From Fibrobacteria bacterium (lineage in GTDB: Bacteria > Fibrobacterota > Fibrobacteria > UBA11236 > JADFYW01), in contig JADFYW010000022.1 of assembly GCA_015232855.1 (NCBI GenBank), positions 1 through 47,325 on the forward strand: a DNA stretch of 47,325 bases, written 5' to 3'. The notes below the pieces were generated by a model that saw nothing but the letters and a program-made list of their open reading frames with translations, was not told the origin of the DNA and did not search any database. The stretch's first letter is position 1. Every line of letters starts with the position of its first letter. A program made the translations under genes and the position numbers. Below are positions 27,635 through 36,043 of the stretch, piece after piece.

Positions 27635-28681
27635 TTACTGTTGTAAAAACCGGTCTAAGTGCAAAAAAAGTTCCTTATTTCCGTCTTGAGAGTACTTTTT
27701 TACTGATTTAGTAAAATCATCCAATTGATAAAGAAATGCGCGTATCCCATCAGTAGTGAATTCACGGAAATTACGGCCATAACCAGCATGTTCGATATAA
27801 GCTGCATTGAGGAATTGTTCAAATTGATTGTGTAAGGGTACAGCACAAACAGGTTTATGTAGAAAGACAGCCTCACTAATGAGTGAAAAGCCCCCATTGG
27901 CAATAATGGCCTTACTGGACGCTAAATCTGTAATAAACTCGTCTTCACTGAAAGGTTTTAGCCTGACATTTTTAAGAGAGGCACTTTTATTAAAACCATA
28001 TACCAAAAAGGTCTCTTTAGGGATTTTATTTAAAATTCTCACAATATTTGATTGGTTTTGAGACGTCTGATACACGAGAATGTGGTTCTTATGCTTTATG
28101 CCGGCATTAATAATTTCATCTCTGAGAATCGGAGGGACAAGCAGGGTATTATCCTTCTTAATTACCGGATTAAAAAAGCTGGAAACAAAATATCGTTTAC
28201 ATCCCGGTACTTTACTTTTAATAATGTTCTTAGCAATTTGAAAATTAACTTTCTCGTTTTTTGGTATGGGTATATCTAACAAACAGCGATTAATAATTTG
28301 CATATTATCAATACTAATCAGAGGGATCTTATGACGATGAGCAAAAAGGAAAGAAAAACTTTCAAAATCTGAAATAACCAAATCCGGGCTAAAAGATTTT
28401 CGCAAAGCCCGGTATTTCTCAAAATTTTGAATAAGGTTTAATGGGCCATTTTTTAAAATTGACGCCGCTGTTTTGTAACGATGGACCTGAGCATTTTTAA
28501 ACGCAAGATGAAAACCTTTTATGGGGATGACTCTTCCGGGAAAAGCAGATTTAAGAAAAGTAAAAGCGTGGGCACTGGAAACCACCCGTACATCATGGGT
28601 TTTCAGTAAGTGACTTATGACAACTTTGCTTCTTGTCGCATGTCCCATACCTTCTCCAGGCACACCATACAAAATTTTCAT
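27635..28681 (-). CDS. TIGR00661-like (MJ1255-type) glycosyltransferase
   Basis: A 348-residue GT-B-like protein. It opens with KILYGVPGEGMGHATRSKVV, a Gly-rich first loop with GHATRS (13-18), as in the MJ1255/TIGR00661 family related to MurG and GT28/GT1 enzymes. The C-terminal half has the donor-site pattern ANGGFSLISEAVFLHKPVCA, then PLHNQFEQFLNA. The reaction is unknown but should be transfer from a nucleotide sugar to a lipid or glycan acceptor. The start overlaps the rmlD stop by four bases (ATGA), so the genes are tightly coupled. Confidence 0.82.
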   Translation of the reverse strand: MKILYGVPGEGMGHATRSKVVISHLLKTHDVRVVSSAHAFTFLKSAFPGRVIPIKGFHLAFKNAQVHRYKTAASILKNGPLNLIQNFEKYRALRKSFSPDLVISDFESFSFLFAHRHKIPLISIDNMQIINRCLLDIPIPKNEKVNFQIAKNIIKSKVPGCKRYFVSSFFNPVIKKDNTLLVPPILRDEIINAGIKHKNHILVYQTSQNQSNIVRILNKIPKETFLVYGFNKSASLKNVRLKPFSEDEFITDLASSKAIIANGGFSLISEAVFLHKPVCAVPLHNQFEQFLNAAYIEHAGYGRNFREFTTDGIRAFLYQLDDFTKSVKKYSQDGNKELFLHLDRFLQQ

Positions 28682-29547
28682 GTTGCCATATCATTTTCCT
28701 GGAGCTGCTGAATAACATCTCCTGGAGTAAAACCAGTGTCTCTAATGAGTTTATCAATTTTGAGCCCGGAACACAAAGGGCGCCTGGCGGCCTGATTGAG
28801 GTCACGGGTCAAACAAGATTGAATAAAACTTTTATCTAACTGATAATAGTCTGCAATCTTTACCGCCCAATCGTAACGGCTGATTATTTCGGAACCGCAT
28901 ACATTATAGATACCCTTACATTTATTTTTAAGAAGTGCAAATACTCCAAGAGCCAGATCTGAGGCCAGAGTAGGGTTTCCCAGTTGATCCGTTACAATGT
29001 TAACCGGCTTTTTATGAGTAAGATTACTTTTTACAAATTCAACAAAGGATGGCCGTAACTGATTTCCCTTTCCCCATAAGGTCATCGTTCGTACAATGAG
29101 AGAATTGGGATTTGCACTTGCCACAAGACTCTCTGACTCAAGCTTGGTCTGCCCATAATAACTGACAGGATCAACGGCATCATTTTCTCCATAAGGACCA
29201 TCTTCACCGTTAAATACATAGTCTGTAGAAAAATGTACCAGGGGAACTAATGTATCGGCCATCCAACCAACAGCATCCCTGTTAATCAGCCCGCATTGCT
29301 CCCGCTCGGTCTCACACAAATCAACATTAGTAATGGCTGCAGCGTTTATAATCAAATCAGGTGAAACACGACTAATGAGCGACTGCAAGGCGGATTGATC
29401 CCCAAGATTAATTTTTTGATATTCTGCAAGGGGTTTGATGTAGGTATCGGGTTCTATGCTTGCGCCGTAAATTTCACTATCAGACGGCGCACGAGCAATA
29501 AGGTTTTGACCAAGAAGTCCATTACACCCTAAAAGAAGAATTCTCAT
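28678..29547 (-). CDS. rmlD: dTDP-4-dehydrorhamnose reductase (RmlD-like)
   Basis: RmlD is an NAD(P)H-dependent short-chain reductase that finishes dTDP-L-rhamnose. The 289-residue protein has the Rossmann start LLLGCNGLLGQNL, NAAAITNVDLCE, the STDYVFNGEDGPYGE segment (107-121) and the catalytic YGQTK (Tyr131, Lys135). The length is typical. rmlA, rmlB and rmlC are absent here. A related 4-keto-sugar reductase with another substrate is possible. It overlaps the genes on both sides by four bases (ATGA junctions), so it is the middle of a coupled GT2-rmlD-TIGR00661 trio. Confidence 0.85.
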   Translation of the reverse strand: MRILLLGCNGLLGQNLIARAPSDSEIYGASIEPDTYIKPLAEYQKINLGDQSALQSLISRVSPDLIINAAAITNVDLCETEREQCGLINRDAVGWMADTLVPLVHFSTDYVFNGEDGPYGENDAVDPVSYYGQTKLESESLVASANPNSLIVRTMTLWGKGNQLRPSFVEFVKSNLTHKKPVNIVTDQLGNPTLASDLALGVFALLKNKCKGIYNVCGSEIISRYDWAVKIADYYQLDKSFIQSCLTRDLNQAARRPLCSGLKIDKLIRDTGFTPGDVIQQLQENDMAT

Positions 29548-30485
29548 AAAAGCTTCCGTTTATCAATGTGACTGGTTACCAGACTAACCGGATAGTCATT
29601 TTTAGATTTTTGGACCAGCATCTCAGCTAGCAACCCTAGTGAGACAATTTGAAATCCTAATAAAATTGCAGCAATCCCTCCAAGTATTAAAGGTCGCATA
29701 TGCAGTGCACCGGTTAAAAGCCACTGGAGGGCAAACCAACTTAAAATTGCAAAGCCAAACATACTACAAAAAAGCCCCAGAAAGCCGAAGAGATGGAGGG
29801 GACGGTAGGTATACTTATGAAGAAACATCAGAGAAACCAGATCAAAAAAACCATTTGATAATCTTGCTAATCCATATTTGGATTTGCCATGAATCCTGGA
29901 ACGGTGAACCACAACATGCTCTTCCACAGAAAAACCGTTCCAATGAGCTATAACAGGAATAAAACGATGCAGCTCCCCATAGATATGCAAGGTCTTTACC
30001 ACTTCTTGCTTATAGGCTTTAAATCCGCAATTAAAATCATGTAATTTCACACCTGACATGCTCCTGACAGTCATGTTGAAAAATTTTGAAGGGAGCGTTT
30101 TGTGCCAGGGATCATAACGCTTCTTCTTCCATCCAGAAACCATATCCACGCCATTTTGTAACTTCTCCAGCATCTCGGGGATTTCAACCGGATTATCTTG
30201 CAAATCGCCATCCATGGTAACCACATATTCCCCTGAACACAGTTTAAAACCAGCTGAAAGAGCAGCAGCTTTACCACAATTATAGCGGAAACGGATACCA
30301 TGCAAATTCTCTGATTTTTCTGACATGGATTCTATCCACTCAAAAGAGCCGTCCGTACTTCCATCATCAACAATGATGACCTCATAAGAAATGGAATTTT
30401 TGTTACAGATGGAATGAATTTCTTCGAGTAACTGAGGAAGACTTTCTTGCTCGTTATATGCAGGTATAATTACAGATAATTTCAT
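29544..30485 (-). CDS. Membrane GT2 glycosyltransferase (GtrB/ArnC-like)
   Basis: A 313-residue enzyme of the GtrB/ArnC/polyprenyl-phosphate-glucose synthase type. The GT-A domain shows VIIPAYNEQESLPQLL, IIVDDGSTDGSFEW, the metal site DGDLQDNP and the FNCGFKAY loop. Two membrane helices follow in the last ~90 residues (LFGFLGLFCSMFGFAILSWF and MRPLILGGIAAILLGFQIVS), the hallmark of this group, which makes polyprenyl-phosphate sugars at the inner membrane. Donor sugar unknown. It is the first gene of the coupled trio with rmlD and the TIGR00661-like gene. Confidence 0.88.
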   Translation of the reverse strand: MKLSVIIPAYNEQESLPQLLEEIHSICNKNSISYEVIIVDDGSTDGSFEWIESMSEKSENLHGIRFRYNCGKAAALSAGFKLCSGEYVVTMDGDLQDNPVEIPEMLEKLQNGVDMVSGWKKKRYDPWHKTLPSKFFNMTVRSMSGVKLHDFNCGFKAYKQEVVKTLHIYGELHRFIPVIAHWNGFSVEEHVVVHRSRIHGKSKYGLARLSNGFFDLVSLMFLHKYTYRPLHLFGFLGLFCSMFGFAILSWFALQWLLTGALHMRPLILGGIAAILLGFQIVSLGLLAEMLVQKSKNDYPVSLVTSHIDKRKLL

Positions 30486-30582
30486 AAGTTTACATATTTA
30501 AAAATGAATGCCAAAATAATTCTTCTCCCGTATCCAGGCTCATCGCCATGATAAAGCTCCGGTTACTATTCATTACGTTGTT

Positions 30583-32295
30583 TTAATCAACGCCCATCCC
30601 GACCTTCTCAATTATAAGCATGGTCAAATCATCATACTGACGCTGCCCATCTAAATAAGAGCTCCACTCTTCCAGGATTGCTTTAGCCAAATCATTAGGT
30701 GATTTTGTCTTGTGGGTATCAAGTACCTGGTGAAGGCGTTTGAGCCCGTAGGCCTCTTTTTCCGGATTCTGCGCTTCGTCAAGACCATCGGTATAGAGAA
30801 ATATTTTATCTTCTTTTTCAAGGACAATCTCTTTCTCTACAGATATTTTATCAAAGGTATCTTCATCAACCATTCCAAGACCAATACCTTCAGATTCTAT
30901 AACCTCGGGTTTAGCATGAGGAGAGAGTTTGATTACCATAGGATGACCTGCTCGACAATACTTTACCAGACCATCTTTTTTATTAATAACCAAACAAATA
31001 CTGGTAATGAATGAGTTTTCTCTCATGAGATCTGGTCTGAGGAAACTATTGAGTACCTGCAGAATCTCTTTTGCTGAGGACCGGTTCCGCGCCACCAGAC
31101 GTAAAGAACTACGAAGACTGGTTGTCATAAGCGCGGCAGGAACCCCTTTGCCGCAAACATCAGCAATAAGAATTATCCAATCACCATTTTTATTTTGGAA
31201 GTAATCAATAAAATCACCACCCACTTCATTTGCGGGCAGACAAAAACCTTTGAGTTTGAAACCCGGAATATTGGGTTCTTTGGGGATATGAGCCATTTGT
31301 ATTTTACGGGCAATTTCCAATTCGCTTTGTAATCTTGCCTTTTCAGCCAGTTCACTATATAAATTGGCATTATCAAGAGAAATGGCTGCCTGAGTGGCAA
31401 GAGTATGAATCACTGTTTCTTCATCTGCAAAACGCTGACAAAAATTTTGGGGTGCGAAAACCTGTACAATACCGCGTAGTTTAGCATCGGTAATGAGAGG
31501 AATTTCCATATAGCAGGGTAGAGATGCCAATTCCGAGGGAAAAGTTTTTTCGAATTCAGGGTTCTTTTTCCAATCTTCCAGAAAATAAATTCGCTCATTT
31601 TCAAATCGTTCCTGGTTGAGCATTTTCTTTGTTTCTGTCCTAACAACTGCATCATTAAATATTTCGGTATAATACACCGAGTCGAAACCACCACCGGTAT
31701 ATTCAATGAGATGAATTTGAGAATTCCGGATAATAACTGCAAAGGTGTAATAGATGGCAGGTAAGAGCGTTTTTTTATCAATAGAAGAAGTAAGGATCCG
31801 GGCTTTTTGATTTAAAAAATCCAGCTGTTTGATTCGGTTTTCCAGTCTGCTATTAGCTTCATTTAATTCTGCCGTGCGAATTGCTACAGTATCTTCGAGT
31901 TTTTCATTATACTTTTGAAGGGCTTCTTCAGCTTCTTTCAGCTTCGTTATATCCTGGGAAACACCCACAATAAACTTGTTACCATCATGGTCGGTATAGA
32001 GATTTTTAGTGGTTAGGATTGTGGTAAGTTTTCCGTCCGGACCAGTTAATTCTTCCTCATTTTGGTGTTCTTGACCAGTTTTAAAAACAATTTCATCGGC
32101 TTCCCAAAACACATCAGCCTGTTCTTTAGGAAAAAAATCCCTGCCTGTTTTTCCGATAATATCTTCTTTCTTTTGTCCCTTATTCCGTGCACATTTATCA
32201 TTTATAAATACATAACGATGCTGCCGATCATGAACAAAAATGGAATCACCCAGACAATTAATAATCTTTTCAAGATGATCTTTATAATTTTCCAA
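30583..32295 (-). CDS. PAS-GAF-SpoIIE (PP2C) serine phosphatase
   Basis: A 570-residue cytoplasmic sensor phosphatase. A PAS domain (about 1-120; DSIFVHDRQHRYVFINDKCA and GVSQDITKLKEAEEAL at its end) leads by a coiled coil into a GAF domain (about 165-310), then a PP2C/SpoIIE phosphatase domain (about 345-565). Metal-binding Asp are seen in VGGDFIDYF, IADVCGKGVPAALM, FLYTDGLDEAQN and YDDLTMLI. Such enzymes usually dephosphorylate anti-sigma-factor antagonists in partner-switching systems; no such partner is nearby. The start is TTG, preceded by GAGGAAA; no ATG is close. It may belong to the surrounding minus-strand cluster or be independent (97-base gap downstream). Confidence 0.92.
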   Translation of the reverse strand: MENYKDHLEKIINCLGDSIFVHDRQHRYVFINDKCARNKGQKKEDIIGKTGRDFFPKEQADVFWEADEIVFKTGQEHQNEEELTGPDGKLTTILTTKNLYTDHDGNKFIVGVSQDITKLKEAEEALQKYNEKLEDTVAIRTAELNEANSRLENRIKQLDFLNQKARILTSSIDKKTLLPAIYYTFAVIIRNSQIHLIEYTGGGFDSVYYTEIFNDAVVRTETKKMLNQERFENERIYFLEDWKKNPEFEKTFPSELASLPCYMEIPLITDAKLRGIVQVFAPQNFCQRFADEETVIHTLATQAAISLDNANLYSELAEKARLQSELEIARKIQMAHIPKEPNIPGFKLKGFCLPANEVGGDFIDYFQNKNGDWIILIADVCGKGVPAALMTTSLRSSLRLVARNRSSAKEILQVLNSFLRPDLMRENSFITSICLVINKKDGLVKYCRAGHPMVIKLSPHAKPEVIESEGIGLGMVDEDTFDKISVEKEIVLEKEDKIFLYTDGLDEAQNPEKEAYGLKRLHQVLDTHKTKSPNDLAKAILEEWSSYLDGQRQYDDLTMLIIEKVGMGVD

Positions 32296-32540
32296 ATTAT
32301 TTCCTCAGTTCTTTTGTTTTTAAGGCCTTAAAAAGGATTCTTACTTAATTACCGGGTTTCAACTTTGAAGTTAGCTTTTTTACTAAAAGGATTCCAATTA
32401 TTAGATAGTCTCAAAATTAATTTATTAACAACTGGCAGAAAATTTCCAGATTTTTTTAAAAAAGGTGAAATAAAGTCTATTCTTCAAAATATTTCAGCAT
32501 TAAGAACATATGAACCGGGGCCTAGGGGCTATAACCTTTA

Positions 32541-33389
32541 TTATAGGTCCAATGTAAACCAGGCCGGTACCGTTCTATCCAAAAAAGCAAATAATTTTTC
32601 ATTTTCGGGCTGATACATTTTAAATAAGGTCGCCAATGTATAGCGGTTTGGCCATTTTTCTTTTGCAGGTTTTTTAAATAGTTTATCTGCTTTTAAAGCA
32701 AGTTTTTTGGCTTGTGGGAAATAATAAGAGAGGATCATACCTGCTTTAGTGCGCTGCAAGGGTCCACTCTCATGAGATAACGGCCCGATTTTAAAATGTT
32801 TATCGACACCCATAAACTCAAAAATTTTTTCGAGTCCATTTGAAATATTAATTTCAATTTCCTCTTCAAAAATCAAAAATAAAATTTGGTTTCGTTTAAA
32901 GAACCTCAAGAACGCATCTATCTGTTGATAGTAGTATCCATTCTCAATTACGCCATACCTTTTTAAAAGATTGTTTTTAGGGCCTATTAACAATTCGTTA
33001 ATATCTAGCAATGGAGAAAGTTTGCCTTCATTTGTGATTCGGTTTACTGCAGATATTGCTCTGGCCACCGGATTTCTTAAGACAAAAATCAATTTCATGT
33101 CCGGGAAAGCCTCATAGATATTTTGATGAACATTGGGTAAACGCCCTTCATCTCCTCTACCATTCACACAACAATAATCAGCTGTACATTCTCCAATGGC
33201 CGTTTCGGATGTGACCTTAGAAAAATGCGATTTATACCAGGCTAGTCCTTTTTCAAAATTGGCAGATTTATCAAAAAAATGTGTTTCCTGAGATAGAGTA
33301 AAAATTTCCGGATGTTGGCCGATTAACCGGGATAGATATCTTGTTTCGGCTTCTTGAGTACCAATTATCAAAAAATTTGGGAAGGGCAT
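32541..33389 (-). CDS. Sulfotransferase-family protein with a changed PAPS-binding loop
   Basis: A 282-residue protein of the heparan/NDST-like sulfotransferase family, which transfers sulfate from PAPS to sugars or other acceptors. It starts PFPNFLIIG, and has ETHFFD, a long acceptor-loop region, the 3'-phosphate motif LRNPVARAISAVNR (Arg105, Ser112) and a C-terminal basic segment. However, the 5'-phosphosulfate loop, normally G.QKAGTTSL, reads GTQEAETRYL (10-19): the catalytic Lys, a Gly and a Thr are replaced by Glu13, Glu15 and Arg17. It may be inactive, or use another donor. There is no signal peptide. It sits between the phosphatase and aminotransferase genes. Confidence 0.8.
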   Translation of the reverse strand: MPFPNFLIIGTQEAETRYLSRLIGQHPEIFTLSQETHFFDKSANFEKGLAWYKSHFSKVTSETAIGECTADYCCVNGRGDEGRLPNVHQNIYEAFPDMKLIFVLRNPVARAISAVNRITNEGKLSPLLDINELLIGPKNNLLKRYGVIENGYYYQQIDAFLRFFKRNQILFLIFEEEIEINISNGLEKIFEFMGVDKHFKIGPLSHESGPLQRTKAGMILSYYFPQAKKLALKADKLFKKPAKEKWPNRYTLATLFKMYQPENEKLFAFLDRTVPAWFTLDL

Positions 33390-33440
33390 AGATATTTAGA
33401 AACATTATCCGGTATTTTTAACAAAAAATCCACTTGAATA

Positions 33441-34631
33441 TCATAATTTACACAATTGAGTAGCAGCCTGTATCAGTGTTTCATCAGGCAAAGAATAACT
33501 AAACCGTAAAAACCTGCTTTTTTGTCCATTATTTTTAGCCTCTGGCCCGATAAATTCACTTGCGGGAATGGCCGCCACTGCAGTCTTTTCTATTAAAAGC
33601 TCAACCACTTGTTCAGAGGCAATACCAGGAAATTTTCCACTTGTATCGGCTAACATATAATATGCACCCTGTGGTATAATAGGTTCCAGCCCGGCATTGG
33701 TAAGAGCCTCTTGCATAAGATTTCTCTTAACCAGGTAACTCTCCTTGAGTTTGGTATAAAACTCTGCCTCCAACTGTTCAATACCCGCAGCTACCGCATG
33801 CTGAAATGGTGTTGGCGAACAGACATAAATCTGATCATTAATACAGTTCATTTTTGCGATAGCATCTTCTGGAACACACATATATCCGACACGCCATCCC
33901 GTAATAGAAAATGTTTTAGAATAAGATCCCATGGTAACCGTACGATTAAACATTCTGGGAAGAGAAGCCATGGAAACATGTCGATGCCCATCATAGGTCA
34001 TATATTCATACACTTCATCAGTTACACAAAACACATCATATTTGTTACACAATTCGCCTATTTGTGTTAATTCCTTCTTTGAAAAAACCTTTCCAGTAGG
34101 GTTGGAGGGCGTACAAATCATCAAAAATTTTGGCTTGCCAGATAATGCTTTTTCCAGCTCTTCAAAATCAATGGACCAGTCCGGAGGGGATAAATGCACT
34201 GTTTTGACTTTTGCTCCTTTACGTAATGCGACATTACGGTGATAAGGATAAAACGGTGAAAACAAGACTATTTCATCATCCGGACCCAAAAAGGTACTAC
34301 ATAATGTTTCATAAGCTCCAGAAGAGCCAGTAGTGATAATAATATTTTCTGTAGTACAGGGGATGCTATTCACATTACTGAGACGCGTAGCGAGCACTTC
34401 CCGAAGAGGTTCTATGCCATGGGCTGGACTGTATCTGTTGAAGCCTTTTGCAATTGCGTCACGAGCAGCTTTTAAAACCAACTCTGGTACCGGCATCTGG
34501 CAAACCCCCTGCCCCAGATTAATCCCACCGACTTTATCAATTTTGATGGTTATTTCTCGCAATGCAGACGGGGTAAAATCAATACCGCCGAGTGCAAGAG
34601 ATGACAGGGATTTTGATTGTGATTGACTCAA
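33441..34631 (-). CDS. PLP-dependent class I/II aminotransferase
   Basis: A 396-residue fold-type-I aminotransferase. Key parts: NLGQGVCQMPVPE near the N-terminus, TTGSSGAYE (100-108), the SNPTGK loop with Asn177, the TDEVYEYMTYDG segment with Asp205, and the PLP-binding Lys239 in GSYSKTFSITGWRVGY. The pattern fits the aspartate/kynurenine aminotransferase group (subgroup I), but the amino-acid substrate cannot be assigned. The start is TTG, preceded by AAAAGGA at seven bases; the first in-frame ATG is at residue 46, inside the fold. It is 51 bases upstream of the sulfotransferase-like gene. Confidence 0.9.
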   Translation of the reverse strand: MSQSQSKSLSSLALGGIDFTPSALREITIKIDKVGGINLGQGVCQMPVPELVLKAARDAIAKGFNRYSPAHGIEPLREVLATRLSNVNSIPCTTENIIITTGSSGAYETLCSTFLGPDDEIVLFSPFYPYHRNVALRKGAKVKTVHLSPPDWSIDFEELEKALSGKPKFLMICTPSNPTGKVFSKKELTQIGELCNKYDVFCVTDEVYEYMTYDGHRHVSMASLPRMFNRTVTMGSYSKTFSITGWRVGYMCVPEDAIAKMNCINDQIYVCSPTPFQHAVAAGIEQLEAEFYTKLKESYLVKRNLMQEALTNAGLEPIIPQGAYYMLADTSGKFPGIASEQVVELLIEKTAVAAIPASEFIGPEAKNNGQKSRFLRFSYSLPDETLIQAATQLCKL

Positions 34632-34778
34632 AAGGAGTTCCTTTTACCAGCTAACAGACCCACTAAAGTAAGAAAATATTTTTTTTGTTAAAAGTAGTTT
34701 AACTTACGCTATAAAGTAAATGCGTGAAAGCTCAGAAATGAATTAAATAAACCCAATGAGAAACCTATAGAGAACAGA

Positions 34779-35957
34779 TCATTCTTTTAAGGATAAAACC
34801 TGCTTACAACTCATTACGAGAACCACAAACAAAACAAGTATATAAAAAAACAGGTCTTTATGTTTAAAACTGGTAATAATGGTAGATTTTACCCGTGATT
34901 TGAATATCTGGTTAGATTCAGGTACCGATTTTTTTACGTCTGCCTTAATACTATCAGTCCATAATACTTTCTGTGTACCAAGACAATCAGCCAACTCCAA
35001 ATCCAGGGGTGCAATAATGTCCCTTGCAGCTTTATACATGCTTTCCTTGAGAAAAGAGCTATAATACTGTTCGAGAATTTCGTTTTCCCAGTAACACTTG
35101 TCCCACCTTTTATAAAAAGTGCCATCGGCTCCCATAAAGTCATTGGAACAGTAATATTCCCTTTGCAAAAGATGTCTGGCGGCTTCATTCTGGTATACAA
35201 ATTCCTTTCTGTCACCAAACTTATCACCATTGTTTTTTTGTTGTAGTGCTGTTAAGGTGAAAGAAGAATAAAATATTCCTGGTTCTTTACTCTGATGCCG
35301 GTATCCAAAACCATGAACAACCACAATGAAGCCATATACAAAAATGGATGTGATCCCCATCAGTATACATATCATTATATATTGTCTTTTTATGTCCTTC
35401 ATCGACTTGGACAACTTTTTTCTATAACTCACATGCTCCCATACAAGCGCAATACCTAAAATCCCCGAAATAAGATTAATCACACTATCTCTGACCTCTC
35501 CCACTCGGTTAGGTAGTAAAAACTGAATGTATTCATCTCCCATTCCCAACCAGAAAGTTGTGAGAACAGCACTAACAAGAGCAACCACCCGGGGGAAATG
35601 CCTGGCAAAAGCCATATATATAAGAGCCCCCAGAACACCATATTCAAGAAAATGAATTCGTTCAACTGCATATTTCATATCCCACAAATAGAAGAGATAT
35701 ATTATGACAACAATAAGAAGTGAGAGTAAGGCTTTTAGGAGAGCCATTCCTTTATATTTGCGAAAAAGCATAAAAAGAAAAAACAGACCAATGGCACCAA
35801 AGATCCAATACACCTGATCAAATACATCATATCCGTATTTTTCTGTTAAGAGTTTCCGAAGTTTGGAAACAAGTGAAAGGGTTGCATAAATGATACCCGT
35901 ATATATTACAATCACCATCCATAGGAAATAATCGGTTCTGGTAATAGTCCGAGCCAT
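34779..35957 (-). CDS. VanZ-like membrane protein with a C-terminal soluble part
   Basis: A 392-residue inner-membrane protein. The N-terminal half has about six hydrophobic helices; the segment HFLEYGVLGALIYMAFARH, then GDEYIQFLLPNRVGEVRDSV and NLISGILGIAL, matches the VanZ-like family pattern. VanZ proteins are linked to glycopeptide tolerance and envelope metabolism, but their activity is unknown. Residues ~215-370 form a soluble, probably periplasmic, domain (two Cys about 25 residues apart, CSND and CYWE) closed by a final membrane helix. I do not recognise that domain. Weak ribosome-binding site. Confidence 0.75.
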   Translation of the reverse strand: MARTITRTDYFLWMVIVIYTGIIYATLSLVSKLRKLLTEKYGYDVFDQVYWIFGAIGLFFLFMLFRKYKGMALLKALLSLLIVVIIYLFYLWDMKYAVERIHFLEYGVLGALIYMAFARHFPRVVALVSAVLTTFWLGMGDEYIQFLLPNRVGEVRDSVINLISGILGIALVWEHVSYRKKLSKSMKDIKRQYIMICILMGITSIFVYGFIVVVHGFGYRHQSKEPGIFYSSFTLTALQQKNNGDKFGDRKEFVYQNEAARHLLQREYYCSNDFMGADGTFYKRWDKCYWENEILEQYYSSFLKESMYKAARDIIAPLDLELADCLGTQKVLWTDSIKADVKKSVPESNQIFKSRVKSTIITSFKHKDLFFYILVLFVVLVMSCKQVLSLKE

Positions 35958-36043
35958 AGGTTGAACGAAAATAGTATCTTATTAGTATCCTGAACAGACC
36001 TGATACAGACCTTTCTGAATTATTGCGCGGAATTTCTTTTTGG

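Noticed and set aside
25210-30485. Complete dTDP-rhamnose or O-antigen locus
   Set aside because: Only rmlD is recognised; rmlA/B/C, a flippase, a polymerase and an initiating phosphoglycosyltransferase with its catalytic domain are not in the window.
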